The notes below the pieces were generated by a model, which ran no database searches, had not been told where the DNA came from, and saw only the letters and a program-made list of their open reading frames with translations. The translations under genes and the position numbers were made by a program. DNA of 13,853 nt from Bacteroidaceae bacterium (GTDB lineage: Bacteria > Bacteroidota > Bacteroidia > Bacteroidales > Bacteroidaceae): assembly GCA_900771425.1 (NCBI GenBank), contig CAAGNV010000074.1:1-13853 (forward strand), in the 5' to 3' direction. This document shows, one piece after another, positions 1 to 7,586 of this stretch. Position 1 is the first letter of the stretch, and the number at the start of each line of letters is the position of its first letter.

Positions 1-137
1 AATGTTCGTATTGATGAATAACGAGACCGTTTCTGTGACGTTTTTCTCTGATTAACAGAGATGTAGCTTAACATAGAAGTCGCGTATAAATTATTAATTT
101 TGAACACCCTACCTGAAAGCCCGCCAGTCGGCAAGTA
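1..137 (-). other. Out-of-frame remnant of the lipoprotein's second Fn3-like domain
   Basis: Read on the minus strand, the stretch beyond about position 134 still carries recognisable domain sequence, but in other frames. One shifted frame gives LPTGGLSGRVFKINNLYATS. A second shifted frame gives FYVKLHL and then, beyond an in-frame stop at 54-52, SEKNVTETVSLFINTNI up to the window edge. These pieces match the second half of bacterial fibronectin-III-like domains (T-x-YYV-x-A-Y ... G-x-x-Y-x-x-x-v-s-F). Each shift could be one lost base, the first near 134-135 and another between about 46 and 86. This is inference from pattern matching by eye. Sequencing error is an alternative to true gene decay. 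Confidence 0.45.
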
Positions 138-742
138 TCCCTTGCAACCTCCTTCTTGCCGGCAATGGTAGGCATCGGCGACGTACCGATACATACGCCC
201 CATGACTTGAGCGATTTAGTACCAGCCGTGTTGAACTTCGCAAACACCACGGCACCGCGACGGGCACGGTTCACAACCGGCATGGTATTCACGTCAGGAA
301 CTACGACCTGCGCCTCGAAACTGAAGATGTCGCTGTAAACGGTGTCGGCGGCATTGGTAACGGCAAAGGCACGTGCGTAATAAACTGTCCCTTCGGCCAA
401 GTTGCCGATGCTGGCAGTGAACGTACTGTCGTCTGCCACCTTTGCGTTCAGGCGCATGCTGTTCACTCCCGACTTTGGCTCGGGCTGCGGGTTCTTGTTT
501 GAATAAGTGAACCCAACCTTCTTTATTCCGCACTGGCTGATGTTCAGCACTTTCGCATTGAGCGTAACAGAACGACCCACAACCGCAGGCGAGCGCATTT
601 CGAGGATAGTCACGTCGCCATAGTCCGAACGCGTGTCATACGTCACACACTCCTCAATCGTTTCGTCGCTGCACGACAGCAACAAGCCAGAAGCGAATGT
701 TGCCAGTAGCAACGCTGTTACCAATGTCAATAATCTTTTCAT
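68..742 (-). CDS. Fibronectin-III-like surface lipoprotein, C-terminus probably frameshifted
   Basis: The 224-residue protein starts with a lipoprotein signal: K2 R3, a hydrophobic stretch, and a lipobox LLSC with the lipidated cysteine at C24. It should therefore be exported and anchored in the envelope, probably the outer membrane. Residues about 44-146 form one Fn3-like beta domain ending in the typical YYARAFAVTN...YSDIFSF pattern. A second copy begins at about 150 (GVCIGTSPMPTIAGKK, 182-197) but stops matching after about residue 203. The last 20 residues look unrelated, and domain-like sequence continues in other frames downstream. The start ATG (742-740) sits about 40 bases after a TAACTTTG promoter element. 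The gene stands alone on its strand in this window. Such lipoproteins occur in surface glycan or adhesion loci, but nothing here fixes a ligand. I am confident of the lipoprotein and first domain, and fairly confident that the end is broken. Confidence 0.75.
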   Translation of the reverse strand: MKRLLTLVTALLLATFASGLLLSCSDETIEECVTYDTRSDYGDVTILEMRSPAVVGRSVTLNAKVLNISQCGIKKVGFTYSNKNPQPEPKSGVNSMRLNAKVADDSTFTASIGNLAEGTVYYARAFAVTNAADTVYSDIFSFEAQVVVPDVNTMPVVNRARRGAVVFAKFNTAGTKSLKSWGVCIGTSPMPTIAGKKEVARDTCRLAGFQVGCSKLIIYTRLLC

Positions 743-780
743 GTCTGTACTAAAAAAGAGGATGTTAAGTTTTGATGTGG

Positions 781-788
781 CAAAGTTA
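781..788 (-). promoter_or_regulatory. Bacteroidota -7 element (TAACTTTG) for the lipoprotein gene
   Basis: The minus strand reads TAACTTTG, a full match to the TAnnTTTG -7 consensus of Bacteroidota primary-sigma promoters, about 40 bases before the lipoprotein ATG. No clear TTTG -33 box sits at the usual distance upstream, so the promoter may be weak or need an activator. Confidence 0.45.
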
Positions 789-828
789 GTTAAAAATTAG
801 GAATTAGGAATAATGATTAAGGAATTAT
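788..828. repeat. AT-rich 7-bp satellite (ATTAGGA-like)
   Basis: The plus strand shows about four imperfect tandem copies of a heptamer related to attagga, followed by degenerate ttaagga. The stretch is short and AT-rich and lies directly upstream of the lipoprotein's -7 element, where a -33 box would be expected. Confidence 0.4.
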
Positions 829-918
829 TTCACTATGTCGGCAAAGATAATGAGTTAACGGACACGAATATACGAAATGAGACAGAAAAGACACACCTCC
901 GTCTTTGCCGTAACGTAT

Positions 919-996
919 GGACGTTCAGCCCCGAAGAAGTGGACGTTCGACCCCGAAGAAGAGGACGTTCAGCCCCGAAGGAGTGGACGTTCGGAC
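919..996. repeat. 22-bp tandem repeat, three full copies plus a partial
   Basis: Copies start at 919, 941 and 963, each 22 bases of the form ggacgttcagccccgaagaa plus two bases, with one to three differences between copies. A partial fourth copy (ggacgttcggac) begins at 985. The unit length is not a multiple of three, so the array cannot encode a 7-residue repeat in one frame, which argues against a protein-coding role. It is much richer in G and C than the AT-rich sequence on both sides, and so resembles an inserted or amplified intergenic element. Confidence 0.8.
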
Positions 997-1153
997 ACAA
1001 AAACCCACTGCTTCGGACGCGACAACCCACTTAATGCTCTCATGACTATTGGACAAGTTCGGTTTATTGATTATTTTCATTCTGCAAAACGACAATCGGA
1101 CTATTACCACAGCATATTTCACTCCGTAATCTGATATTTATGCGGTATGGCAC

Positions 1154-1183
1154 GTTGCGTATAAGAAATTCTTCGTATCTTTG
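1154..1183 (+). promoter_or_regulatory. Promoter for the six-gene run
   Basis: TATCTTTG at 1176-1183 matches the TAnnTTTG -7 consensus. GTTG at 1154-1157, 18 bases upstream, is a near match to the TTTG -33 box. Transcription would begin near 1190, about 30 bases before the ATG at 1220. This also rules out the upstream in-frame TTG at 1181 as the start codon. Confidence 0.6.
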
Positions 1184-1219
1184 CACGATTATTGCGCATT
1201 GGGCGCACGACACGAACAA

Positions 1220-2611
1220 ATGAAACGAACGTTTATACTCATACTGATTGTTGTTGCAGCATTGGTAGGAATGTATTTCCTGCCACAAATCAGCCTATGC
1301 GGCATAGACCTTCGCCCGGTTGACTTGCTCAGCGACATTCGTGCGACCGACTCCGACAGCACCGACACCGTGACCGACACCATACCCATGCCCGAACCGG
1401 CAGTACCGGGCGACAGCATACCCGAGGGCATGACCGCGATCGAGGACTTCCGCGACTCGCTGAACAGAGAGCGCGAGATGGACCACTTCTACGAGGCACT
1501 GGACGATGTCAGGAAGCGCGTGATCAGAATAGCATATTTCGGCGACTCGTTCATCGAGGGCGACATCTTCACAGCCAACCTGCGCGAACTGCTGCAGGAA
1601 CAGTATGGCGGACGTGGCGTCGGCTTCGTCGATATCCACTCACAGATAGCAGGATTCCGTACCACCGTACTGGAACACAGCAGCGGATGGCAGGACTACA
1701 GCGCCAACGAGCACGGCAAGGGTTTCAACCCACGTCTGCAAGGCATCAATTCACGATACTTCATACCGAACGGCAGTGCCGCAATCAACATCCAGGGACA
1801 GCACACCGTATTCCCACAGCACCTCGACACCGTCGATTGCGCCATCGTATATTACACCCCTGCCGATGGCATGACCATGACAGCCAAGGTCAACGGCAAG
1901 GAGGCCATGATGTCCTGTTCGCCAATGTCAGAACAGACGGCCGACACCCTGTGCGACTCCACCGAGACAGCCACACCAGAGACCACCGACATACGCAAGG
2001 CCGTCATCACCGGCAAGATAGGCAAACTGAGAGTCGAGATAGGCGGTGGCGGACGATTCTACGGCGTAGCAATGGAAGGCAGGAACGGCATCGTGGTTGA
2101 CAACTTCTCGATGCGCGGCAGTTCAGGATGGCATCTCTCGACCATACCGGCCGAGACACTCAAAGCCTTTGCACGCCTGCGCCACTACGACCTGATAGTG
2201 ATGCACTATGGACTAAATGTGGCAACGACGACGAAAGGCTACGAAGCGTATTGCAACAAGTTCAAGGAAAGCATACACAACTTCAGGGAAGCATTCCCCG
2301 AGACCAGCATACTCATCACCAGCGTCAGCAACCGCGACCACCGCAATGCAAAGGGCGAGTTCGAGACAATGAAAGGCATAGCAGAACTCGTCAGCGCACA
2401 ACGCCAGATGGCAAAGGACGAGCGCATCGCATTCTGGAACCTGCAACAGGCAATGGGCGGTTCGGGCAGCACATACCGCATGCAACAGGCAGGACAGGCC
2501 AACCGCGACTACACGCACATCAACTTCAAGGGCGGCAGCGTCATCGGACAGTTGCTCTTCGACGTGCTGCAGAACGGCAAGATGAACTACGACAGAAGAA
2601 AGAAGAAATGA
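1220..2611 (+). CDS. Membrane-anchored SGNH-fold hydrolase/O-acetyltransferase partner
   Basis: The 463-residue protein has an N-terminal membrane anchor (about residues 4-24), then a Thr/Asp/Pro-rich linker (about 40-70) that should place the enzyme domain in the periplasm. SGNH signatures are in order: FGDSFIEGD with the nucleophile Ser110, YGLN with Asn333, and DYTH with Asp430 and His433 as the Asp-His pair. The roughly 200 residues between the GDS block and the Asn block are a large, probably beta-rich insert, as in other Bacteroidota members. I chose ATG 1220 because the promoter overlaps the upstream in-frame TTG, and because the hydrophobic anchor then starts at residue 4. The stop codon overlaps the start of the MBOAT gene (ATGA), so the two are translationally coupled. 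By analogy with PatA/PatB and AlgI/AlgJ pairs it probably transfers or removes acetyl groups on an envelope polysaccharide. The substrate is unknown. Confidence 0.85.
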   Translation: MKRTFILILIVVAALVGMYFLPQISLCGIDLRPVDLLSDIRATDSDSTDTVTDTIPMPEPAVPGDSIPEGMTAIEDFRDSLNREREMDHFYEALDDVRKRVIRIAYFGDSFIEGDIFTANLRELLQEQYGGRGVGFVDIHSQIAGFRTTVLEHSSGWQDYSANEHGKGFNPRLQGINSRYFIPNGSAAINIQGQHTVFPQHLDTVDCAIVYYTPADGMTMTAKVNGKEAMMSCSPMSEQTADTLCDSTETATPETTDIRKAVITGKIGKLRVEIGGGGRFYGVAMEGRNGIVVDNFSMRGSSGWHLSTIPAETLKAFARLRHYDLIVMHYGLNVATTTKGYEAYCNKFKESIHNFREAFPETSILITSVSNRDHRNAKGEFETMKGIAELVSAQRQMAKDERIAFWNLQQAMGGSGSTYRMQQAGQANRDYTHINFKGGSVIGQLLFDVLQNGKMNYDRRKKK

Positions 2612-4083
2612 TTGACTTCACGAAAATACTGGAACAACTGGCATACGACCCAGCGTCACCAATGATATTTACCTCAGGAGTGTTCCTGTGGACGTTGCTC
2701 GTATTCTCATTTATCTATATGCTGATGGGCAGGACCACCACGCTGCGACTGCTCTTCGTAACGGCATTCTCGTATTTCTTCTATTACAAGAGCAGTGGAT
2801 TCTACTTCTTCTTGCTTGCAGTAGTCACCGTGAGCGACTTCCTCATCGCACGCGCCATCGACAGCACGTCACGCAAGGCAGGACGCAAGGCACTGCTCAT
2901 ACTCAGCCTCGTCATCGATCTCGAGTTGCTCGCCTACTTCAAGTACACCAACTTCTTCGGCGAGATCTGCGCAAGCCTTACAGGCGGCACATTCACCGCA
3001 CTCGACATATTCCTGCCGGTCGGCATCAGTTTCTTCACCTTCCAGTCACTCAGCTACACCATCGACATCTACCGCCGTCAGTTCAAGCCACTCGACAACC
3101 TGCTCGACTATGCCTTCTTCGTCAGTTTCTTCCCTACCCTCGTGGCTGGACCAATCATACGAGCCCGCGACTTCATTCCACAGATTCGCCGACCTCTTGA
3201 GGTCACACGCGAAATGTTCGGCACAGGCGTGTTCTTCATCGTCGGAGGTCTGTTCAAGAAAGCAATCATCAGCGATTACATAAGCATCAACTTCGTTGAA
3301 CGAGTATTCGACGAACCGGCACTCTATAGCGGTTTCGAGAACCTGATGGCAGTATATGGCTATGCCTTACAGATTTACTGCGACTTCTCAGGCTACAGCG
3401 ACATGGCAATCGGTATAGCATTGCTGCTCGGATACAAGTTCCCGCTCAACTTCAACTCACCTTATAAGTCAGCATCAGTCACCGAGTTCTGGCGCCGTTG
3501 GCACATCAGCCTCTCATCATGGCTGAAAGACTATCTGTACATATCGCTCGGAGGCAACCGACACGGCAAGTTCCGCCAGTACCTCAACCTCATCATCACC
3601 ATGCTGCTCGGTGGACTGTGGCACGGAGCAAGCCTCAACTTCATACTGTGGGGAGGCATGCACGGAGTGGCACTGGCACTCGACAAGATGAAAGACTCAC
3701 TGCTCCGACGCCCTAAGCATTATCAAAGCAAAGGATTAATGCGCATTGTCGGCATAATCATCACGTTCCATTTCGTATGCCTGGCATGGATGTTCTTCCG
3801 ACAGGGCGACATCGACAGCGTCGGCATCATGCTGAACCAGATAGTCACACTGTTCCGACCACAAGTGGCACTGCAATGGGTTCAAGGCTACTGGGGCGTC
3901 GCAAGCCTCATGCTGCTGGGATTCATACTACACTTCCTGCCTACGAGACTATCCGACTGGTCAAAGCAGTTAGTGTCGAAGATGCCCCTCGCACTACAAG
4001 CCCTGTCCATCATCATAGTCATCTACATCATCATCCAGATAAAGTCATCAGAGATTCAGCCATTCATATACTTCCAGTTCTAA
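2608..4083 (+). CDS. MBOAT-family membrane O-acyltransferase (AlgI/PatA/DltB-like)
   Basis: The 491-residue polytopic membrane protein has the MBOAT hallmarks: CDFSGYSDMAIG, EFWRRWHISLSSWLKDY with His299, and GGLWHGASLNFILWGGMHG with the expected catalytic His339. Around ten hydrophobic segments run from about residue 23 to the C-terminus. The family moves acyl groups, usually acetyl, across the inner membrane for attachment to alginate, peptidoglycan, cellulose or teichoic acid. The start at 2608 is set by the ATGA overlap with the SGNH gene and gives the family's usual length; the frame stays open upstream but has no family similarity there. The adjacent SGNH protein is the likely periplasmic partner. 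No polymer-synthesis genes (glycosyltransferase, alg or pel type) lie in the window, so the acceptor cannot be named; peptidoglycan is one reasonable guess. Confidence 0.92.
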   Translation: MIDFTKILEQLAYDPASPMIFTSGVFLWTLLVFSFIYMLMGRTTTLRLLFVTAFSYFFYYKSSGFYFFLLAVVTVSDFLIARAIDSTSRKAGRKALLILSLVIDLELLAYFKYTNFFGEICASLTGGTFTALDIFLPVGISFFTFQSLSYTIDIYRRQFKPLDNLLDYAFFVSFFPTLVAGPIIRARDFIPQIRRPLEVTREMFGTGVFFIVGGLFKKAIISDYISINFVERVFDEPALYSGFENLMAVYGYALQIYCDFSGYSDMAIGIALLLGYKFPLNFNSPYKSASVTEFWRRWHISLSSWLKDYLYISLGGNRHGKFRQYLNLIITMLLGGLWHGASLNFILWGGMHGVALALDKMKDSLLRRPKHYQSKGLMRIVGIIITFHFVCLAWMFFRQGDIDSVGIMLNQIVTLFRPQVALQWVQGYWGVASLMLLGFILHFLPTRLSDWSKQLVSKMPLALQALSIIIVIYIIIQIKSSEIQPFIYFQF

Positions 4084-4099
4084 AACCATCAGACAGCGT

Positions 4100-5773
4100 A
4101 TGATAAAATCAATCAACATACAGCACTACGCACTCATCGACGAGCTGTCGATTGAGTTCCACAACGGTTTCTCGGTCATCACCGGCGAGACAGGTGCAGG
4201 TAAATCAATCATACTGGGAGCCATCGGACTGCTTCTCGGACAAAGAGCCGACTCCAAGTCAATAAAGACAGGAGAGCAACGCTGCACCATCGAAGCCACA
4301 TTCGACGTAACCGACAGCGACCGCCTGTCACAGTTCTTTGCCGACAACGACCTCGACACCGACGGTCACGAATGCATCATACGCCGCGAACTCACCGCAA
4401 CGGGCAAGAGCCGCACATTCATCAACGACACACCAGTAACGCTCGGACAACTCAAAGAAATCGGCGACCAACTCATCGACATACATTCACAACACCAGAA
4501 CCTGCTGCTCGGACACGAAGACTTCCAGCAAGGCATCGTCGATACCATTGCCGGCAACACGGCCGAACGCGAAGCATACAAGGCAGTATATGACGAATAC
4601 GTCAGCATCAGCAAGGAACTGAAAGCACTCATCGACAATGCCAACCAAAGCCGCGACAACGAAGACTTCATGCGATTCCAACTGCAGCAACTTGACGAAG
4701 CAAACCTCAGTGCCGGTGAACAGGAAGAACTGGAGGCAGAGTCAGAAATGCTCACACACGCCGAAGACATCAAAGGCGGACTCTTCACTGCACAGAACTG
4801 CATCACGTCGGACAACGACATCGACACGCTCGGAGCACTGAAACAAGGCATCAATGCCCTCAACTCCATTTCATCAGTATATGCGTCAGCCGAAGAAATC
4901 GTGAACCGCCTCGACAGCTGCTACATCGAACTGAAAGACATTGCCGACGAACTCGCATCACAAGCCGACAACATCGAGTACGACCCAATGCGCCTGCAGG
5001 AAGTAAACGACCGCCTCAGCCTCATCTACTCGCTTCAGCAGAAACACCACGTCGAGACCATAGCCGAACTCATCGACATACAAGCCGACCTCACAGCCAA
5101 GCTCGACGCCATCGACAACTACGACGGGCGCATCGAGACATTGAGGAAAGAACAAGAAAACATACATACCAAACTGCTTGCACAAGCAGACATCCTGACT
5201 CAGACAAGAGCACGTTCAGGCCAAGACATACAGGCGAAGATAACGGAGACGCTGGTCGGACTCGGCATGCCGAACGTACAGTTCGAAGTGGAACTCACGG
5301 CAAAGGCAACGCCCGATGCCGACGGCAACGACCACATCACCTTCCTCTTCTCCGCCAACAAGAACGTTCCGGTACAGAACCTCACACAAATAGCATCAGG
5401 CGGTGAAATAGCACGTGTGATGCTCGCACTCAAAGCCCTCATAGCCAATGCGCAGAAACTGCCGACCATCATCTTCGACGAAATCGACACAGGCGTATCA
5501 GGCAACATAGCCGAGAAGATGGCAGTCATCATGGCAGACATTGCAAGCGCCGACCGTCAGGTCATCAGCATCACACACCTGCCACAGATCGCTGCACTCG
5601 GCAAGCACCACTACAAGGTTTACAAGGAAGACAACATGTTCTTCACGACAACCCACATCATTCATCTCAGCCAACAGCAGCGTGTCGAAGAAATAGCCCA
5701 CATGCTCAGCGGCTCGACACTTTCGCAGGCAGCAATCAACAACGCAAGAGAACTGCTGAAGATTGACAAGTAA
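4100..5773 (+). CDS. recN: DNA repair protein RecN
   Basis: RecN is an SMC-like ATPase that acts in double-strand-break repair and in holding DNA segments together. The 557-residue protein matches the family's usual length of about 550. It has Walker A GETGAGKS (residues 29-36), a central helical region of about 150-370 that should form the short coiled coil, the ABC signature SGGE (433-436) followed by IARVMLALKAL, Walker B IIFDEIDTGVSG with D460 and E461, and the H-loop His493 in SITHLPQIAA. All key ATPase residues are present, so it should be active. It starts 16 bases after the MBOAT stop, indicating co-transcription from the promoter at 1154-1183. No LexA-type operator was seen, so regulation in this run may not be a classical SOS response (inference). 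Confidence 0.97.
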   Translation: MIKSINIQHYALIDELSIEFHNGFSVITGETGAGKSIILGAIGLLLGQRADSKSIKTGEQRCTIEATFDVTDSDRLSQFFADNDLDTDGHECIIRRELTATGKSRTFINDTPVTLGQLKEIGDQLIDIHSQHQNLLLGHEDFQQGIVDTIAGNTAEREAYKAVYDEYVSISKELKALIDNANQSRDNEDFMRFQLQQLDEANLSAGEQEELEAESEMLTHAEDIKGGLFTAQNCITSDNDIDTLGALKQGINALNSISSVYASAEEIVNRLDSCYIELKDIADELASQADNIEYDPMRLQEVNDRLSLIYSLQQKHHVETIAELIDIQADLTAKLDAIDNYDGRIETLRKEQENIHTKLLAQADILTQTRARSGQDIQAKITETLVGLGMPNVQFEVELTAKATPDADGNDHITFLFSANKNVPVQNLTQIASGGEIARVMLALKALIANAQKLPTIIFDEIDTGVSGNIAEKMAVIMADIASADRQVISITHLPQIAALGKHHYKVYKEDNMFFTTTHIIHLSQQQRVEEIAHMLSGSTLSQAAINNARELLKIDK

Positions 5774-5866
5774 GGATTGCCAAGTTTGTTTACCCACAGA
5801 CTATGCGCATTGAATCGAACAAAGACACATTACCAATAACAAATCACTTCCATATAATACCACGAT

Positions 5867-7552
5867 ATGAAACGAATAAGCATACTCACACTCTGCCTGA
5901 TGCAGTGCATCATGAGCATAGCACAGGAAGCACCGACACAAGGGTGGACATCCAAGGCATTGAAGTCCATCGTATCGGTCAACACTTACGACAAAGAGAA
6001 CAACCTCCTCCACTCAGGAACAGGTTTCTATGCCAACAACACCGGCAGCGTCATTGCCGACTATGACATCTTCCGCGAGGCATACAGTGCATCAATCATC
6101 GACCAGTCAGGCAAGAAATACGAAGTCATGCGCATACTGGGAGCCGACGACACCTACGGACTCGTCAAGTTCAGCACCACCAACAACAAATCAACCCCAC
6201 TGCAGTTTGCAACTTCACGACCGACAGAAGGAGCCAAACTGATGGTATTGGGATATTCACAAAAGAAGCCTGCAACCTGTCCTGCAGCCAACATAAATGG
6301 TGTCGAGACAATCAACGACAGCATTCCGTATTACTCACTTGACTATCCGATAGACAGCAAATACCAAGGTTGTCCCGTATTCAACACCTCGGGCGAAGTA
6401 GTCGCTACGCTGCAGCAGCCTATCACAAACAAAGGCTACGCCGTAGGCATCGACCTTGCGAAGTCGCTTGCCATCAGTGCCATCACATCGAAAATCGACA
6501 ATTATACCCTCAACAACATACATATAAAGAAAGGACTGCCCGAGAGTGCAGAGGAGAGCCTTGTATATCTTTACTTCAAGTCGCGTACTGCCGGCAACGA
6601 AGAATACCTCGACCTGCTCAACCTCTTTGTCGAGACATACCCAGACAACGCAGAAGGTTATTTCCGACGTGCCACTCCACTCATTGACACGTTCAAGTTC
6701 GATGAAGCCGACAACGACCTCAACAAGTTCTACGACTTGATTGACGACAAGGCATCAGCCAATGCACGTATCGCAGACATCATACACACAAAACTCGTTT
6801 ATCAGCCAACACCCGAATACGACAAATGGAACTTCGACGTAGCACTCAGCCACATCGACAAGGCTATCGAGGCTGACAACCAACTGAAGTACAGGCTCAG
6901 CAAGGGACAGATTCTCATGTCGAAGAAAGACTACGACGGAGCATTCCAACTCTACGACGAGATCAACAAATCTGCCGACCGCGTCCCCGCAACACTTTAC
7001 GCACAGAGTTTGGCAAGCACAGGCCGTGGCGACAGCCTTTCAGTACAAATCGAACTGATGGACAGCGCCATTGCCATGTTCCCTACCCCAATGCCGACCG
7101 AAGCAGCCACCTACATCATGCGACGCGCACAACTCTATGCCAACGCAGGCCGCTATCGCGAAGCCGTGACAGACTACAACCAGTACAGTTTCCTGAACAA
7201 CAGCAGTCTGAACCACAGATTCTACTACGACCGTTCTCAACTTGAACTTCAGGCACGCATGTACCAACAGGCACTTGACGACCTCAACACAGCCTGCAGT
7301 CAGGCACCAAACGAGCCGTTGTACCTTATTGAGTTGTCTGCGCTTCACCTGCGCATAGGCGATACCGACGAATGCATCAAGGCAGCACAAAAAGCACTTC
7401 AGCTCAACGACCAGCTCGCCGATGCATACCGTATCATGGGCTACGCACAAATCACCAAGGGCGATAAAGTGAACGGCAAGGCAAACCTTCAGAAGGCTAT
7501 CGACCTCGGCGACGAGTCAGCCAAGCAAATCATGGAGGACTACGTAAAGTAA
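5867..7552 (+). CDS. Secreted pseudo-protease (trypsin/HtrA-like) with C-terminal TPR repeats
   Basis: The 561-residue protein has a signal peptide (1-20, cleavage likely after SIAQ), then a trypsin/HtrA-like beta-barrel domain (about 28-205), then TPR helices (about 230-561). The barrel is recognisable from GTGFYANNTG, LVKF, VLGYS and GCPVFNTSGEVVA. All three catalytic positions appear lost: the usual N-x-H is D65-Y66-D67, the Asp before the LALLK-type strand is T96 (a D lies next to it at 95), and the S-G-G-P site is Q167-G168-C169-P170. It is therefore probably a binding module rather than an enzyme. TPR units are clearest at about 320-370 and 410-555 (for example MYQQALDDLNTACSQAPNEP). 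It lies 93 bases after recN with no terminator seen between. Likely periplasmic or surface, probably a scaffold. No specific partner can be named. Confidence 0.8.
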   Translation: MKRISILTLCLMQCIMSIAQEAPTQGWTSKALKSIVSVNTYDKENNLLHSGTGFYANNTGSVIADYDIFREAYSASIIDQSGKKYEVMRILGADDTYGLVKFSTTNNKSTPLQFATSRPTEGAKLMVLGYSQKKPATCPAANINGVETINDSIPYYSLDYPIDSKYQGCPVFNTSGEVVATLQQPITNKGYAVGIDLAKSLAISAITSKIDNYTLNNIHIKKGLPESAEESLVYLYFKSRTAGNEEYLDLLNLFVETYPDNAEGYFRRATPLIDTFKFDEADNDLNKFYDLIDDKASANARIADIIHTKLVYQPTPEYDKWNFDVALSHIDKAIEADNQLKYRLSKGQILMSKKDYDGAFQLYDEINKSADRVPATLYAQSLASTGRGDSLSVQIELMDSAIAMFPTPMPTEAATYIMRRAQLYANAGRYREAVTDYNQYSFLNNSSLNHRFYYDRSQLELQARMYQQALDDLNTACSQAPNEPLYLIELSALHLRIGDTDECIKAAQKALQLNDQLADAYRIMGYAQITKGDKVNGKANLQKAIDLGDESAKQIMEDYVK

Positions 7553-7586
7553 CACATACACCAACACCACAAACGACAGTCACAGA

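Larger units (their letters stand above)
743..1219. other. Divergent intergenic region with satellites, no credible gene
   Basis: This 477-base gap separates the leftward lipoprotein from the rightward six-gene run. It holds a leftward promoter element (781-788), a 7-bp satellite (about 788-828), a 22-bp tandem repeat (919-996) and a rightward promoter (1154-1183). Several short reading frames run through the repeats. They are low in complexity, overlap on both strands and lack start context, so I do not call a gene. Confidence 0.6.

Noticed and set aside
919..996. CRISPR array
   Set aside because: The copies are directly adjacent with no unique spacers and no cas gene is present.
813..1134. 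Short reading frames on both strands through the 22-bp repeats
   Set aside because: They are low-complexity translations of a non-coding-period repeat, overlap one another on both strands and have no start context or recognisable family.
2128..2607. 160-residue N-terminal extension of the MBOAT protein
   Set aside because: It lies wholly inside the SGNH gene in another frame, reads as Arg/His/Gln-rich shadow sequence, and the ATGA overlap gives a normal start at 2608.
5774..5866. Separate promoter before the pseudo-protease gene
   Set aside because: A TTTG at 5785-5788 is present, but no TAnnTTTG lies at the proper distance, so transcription from upstream is the simpler reading.
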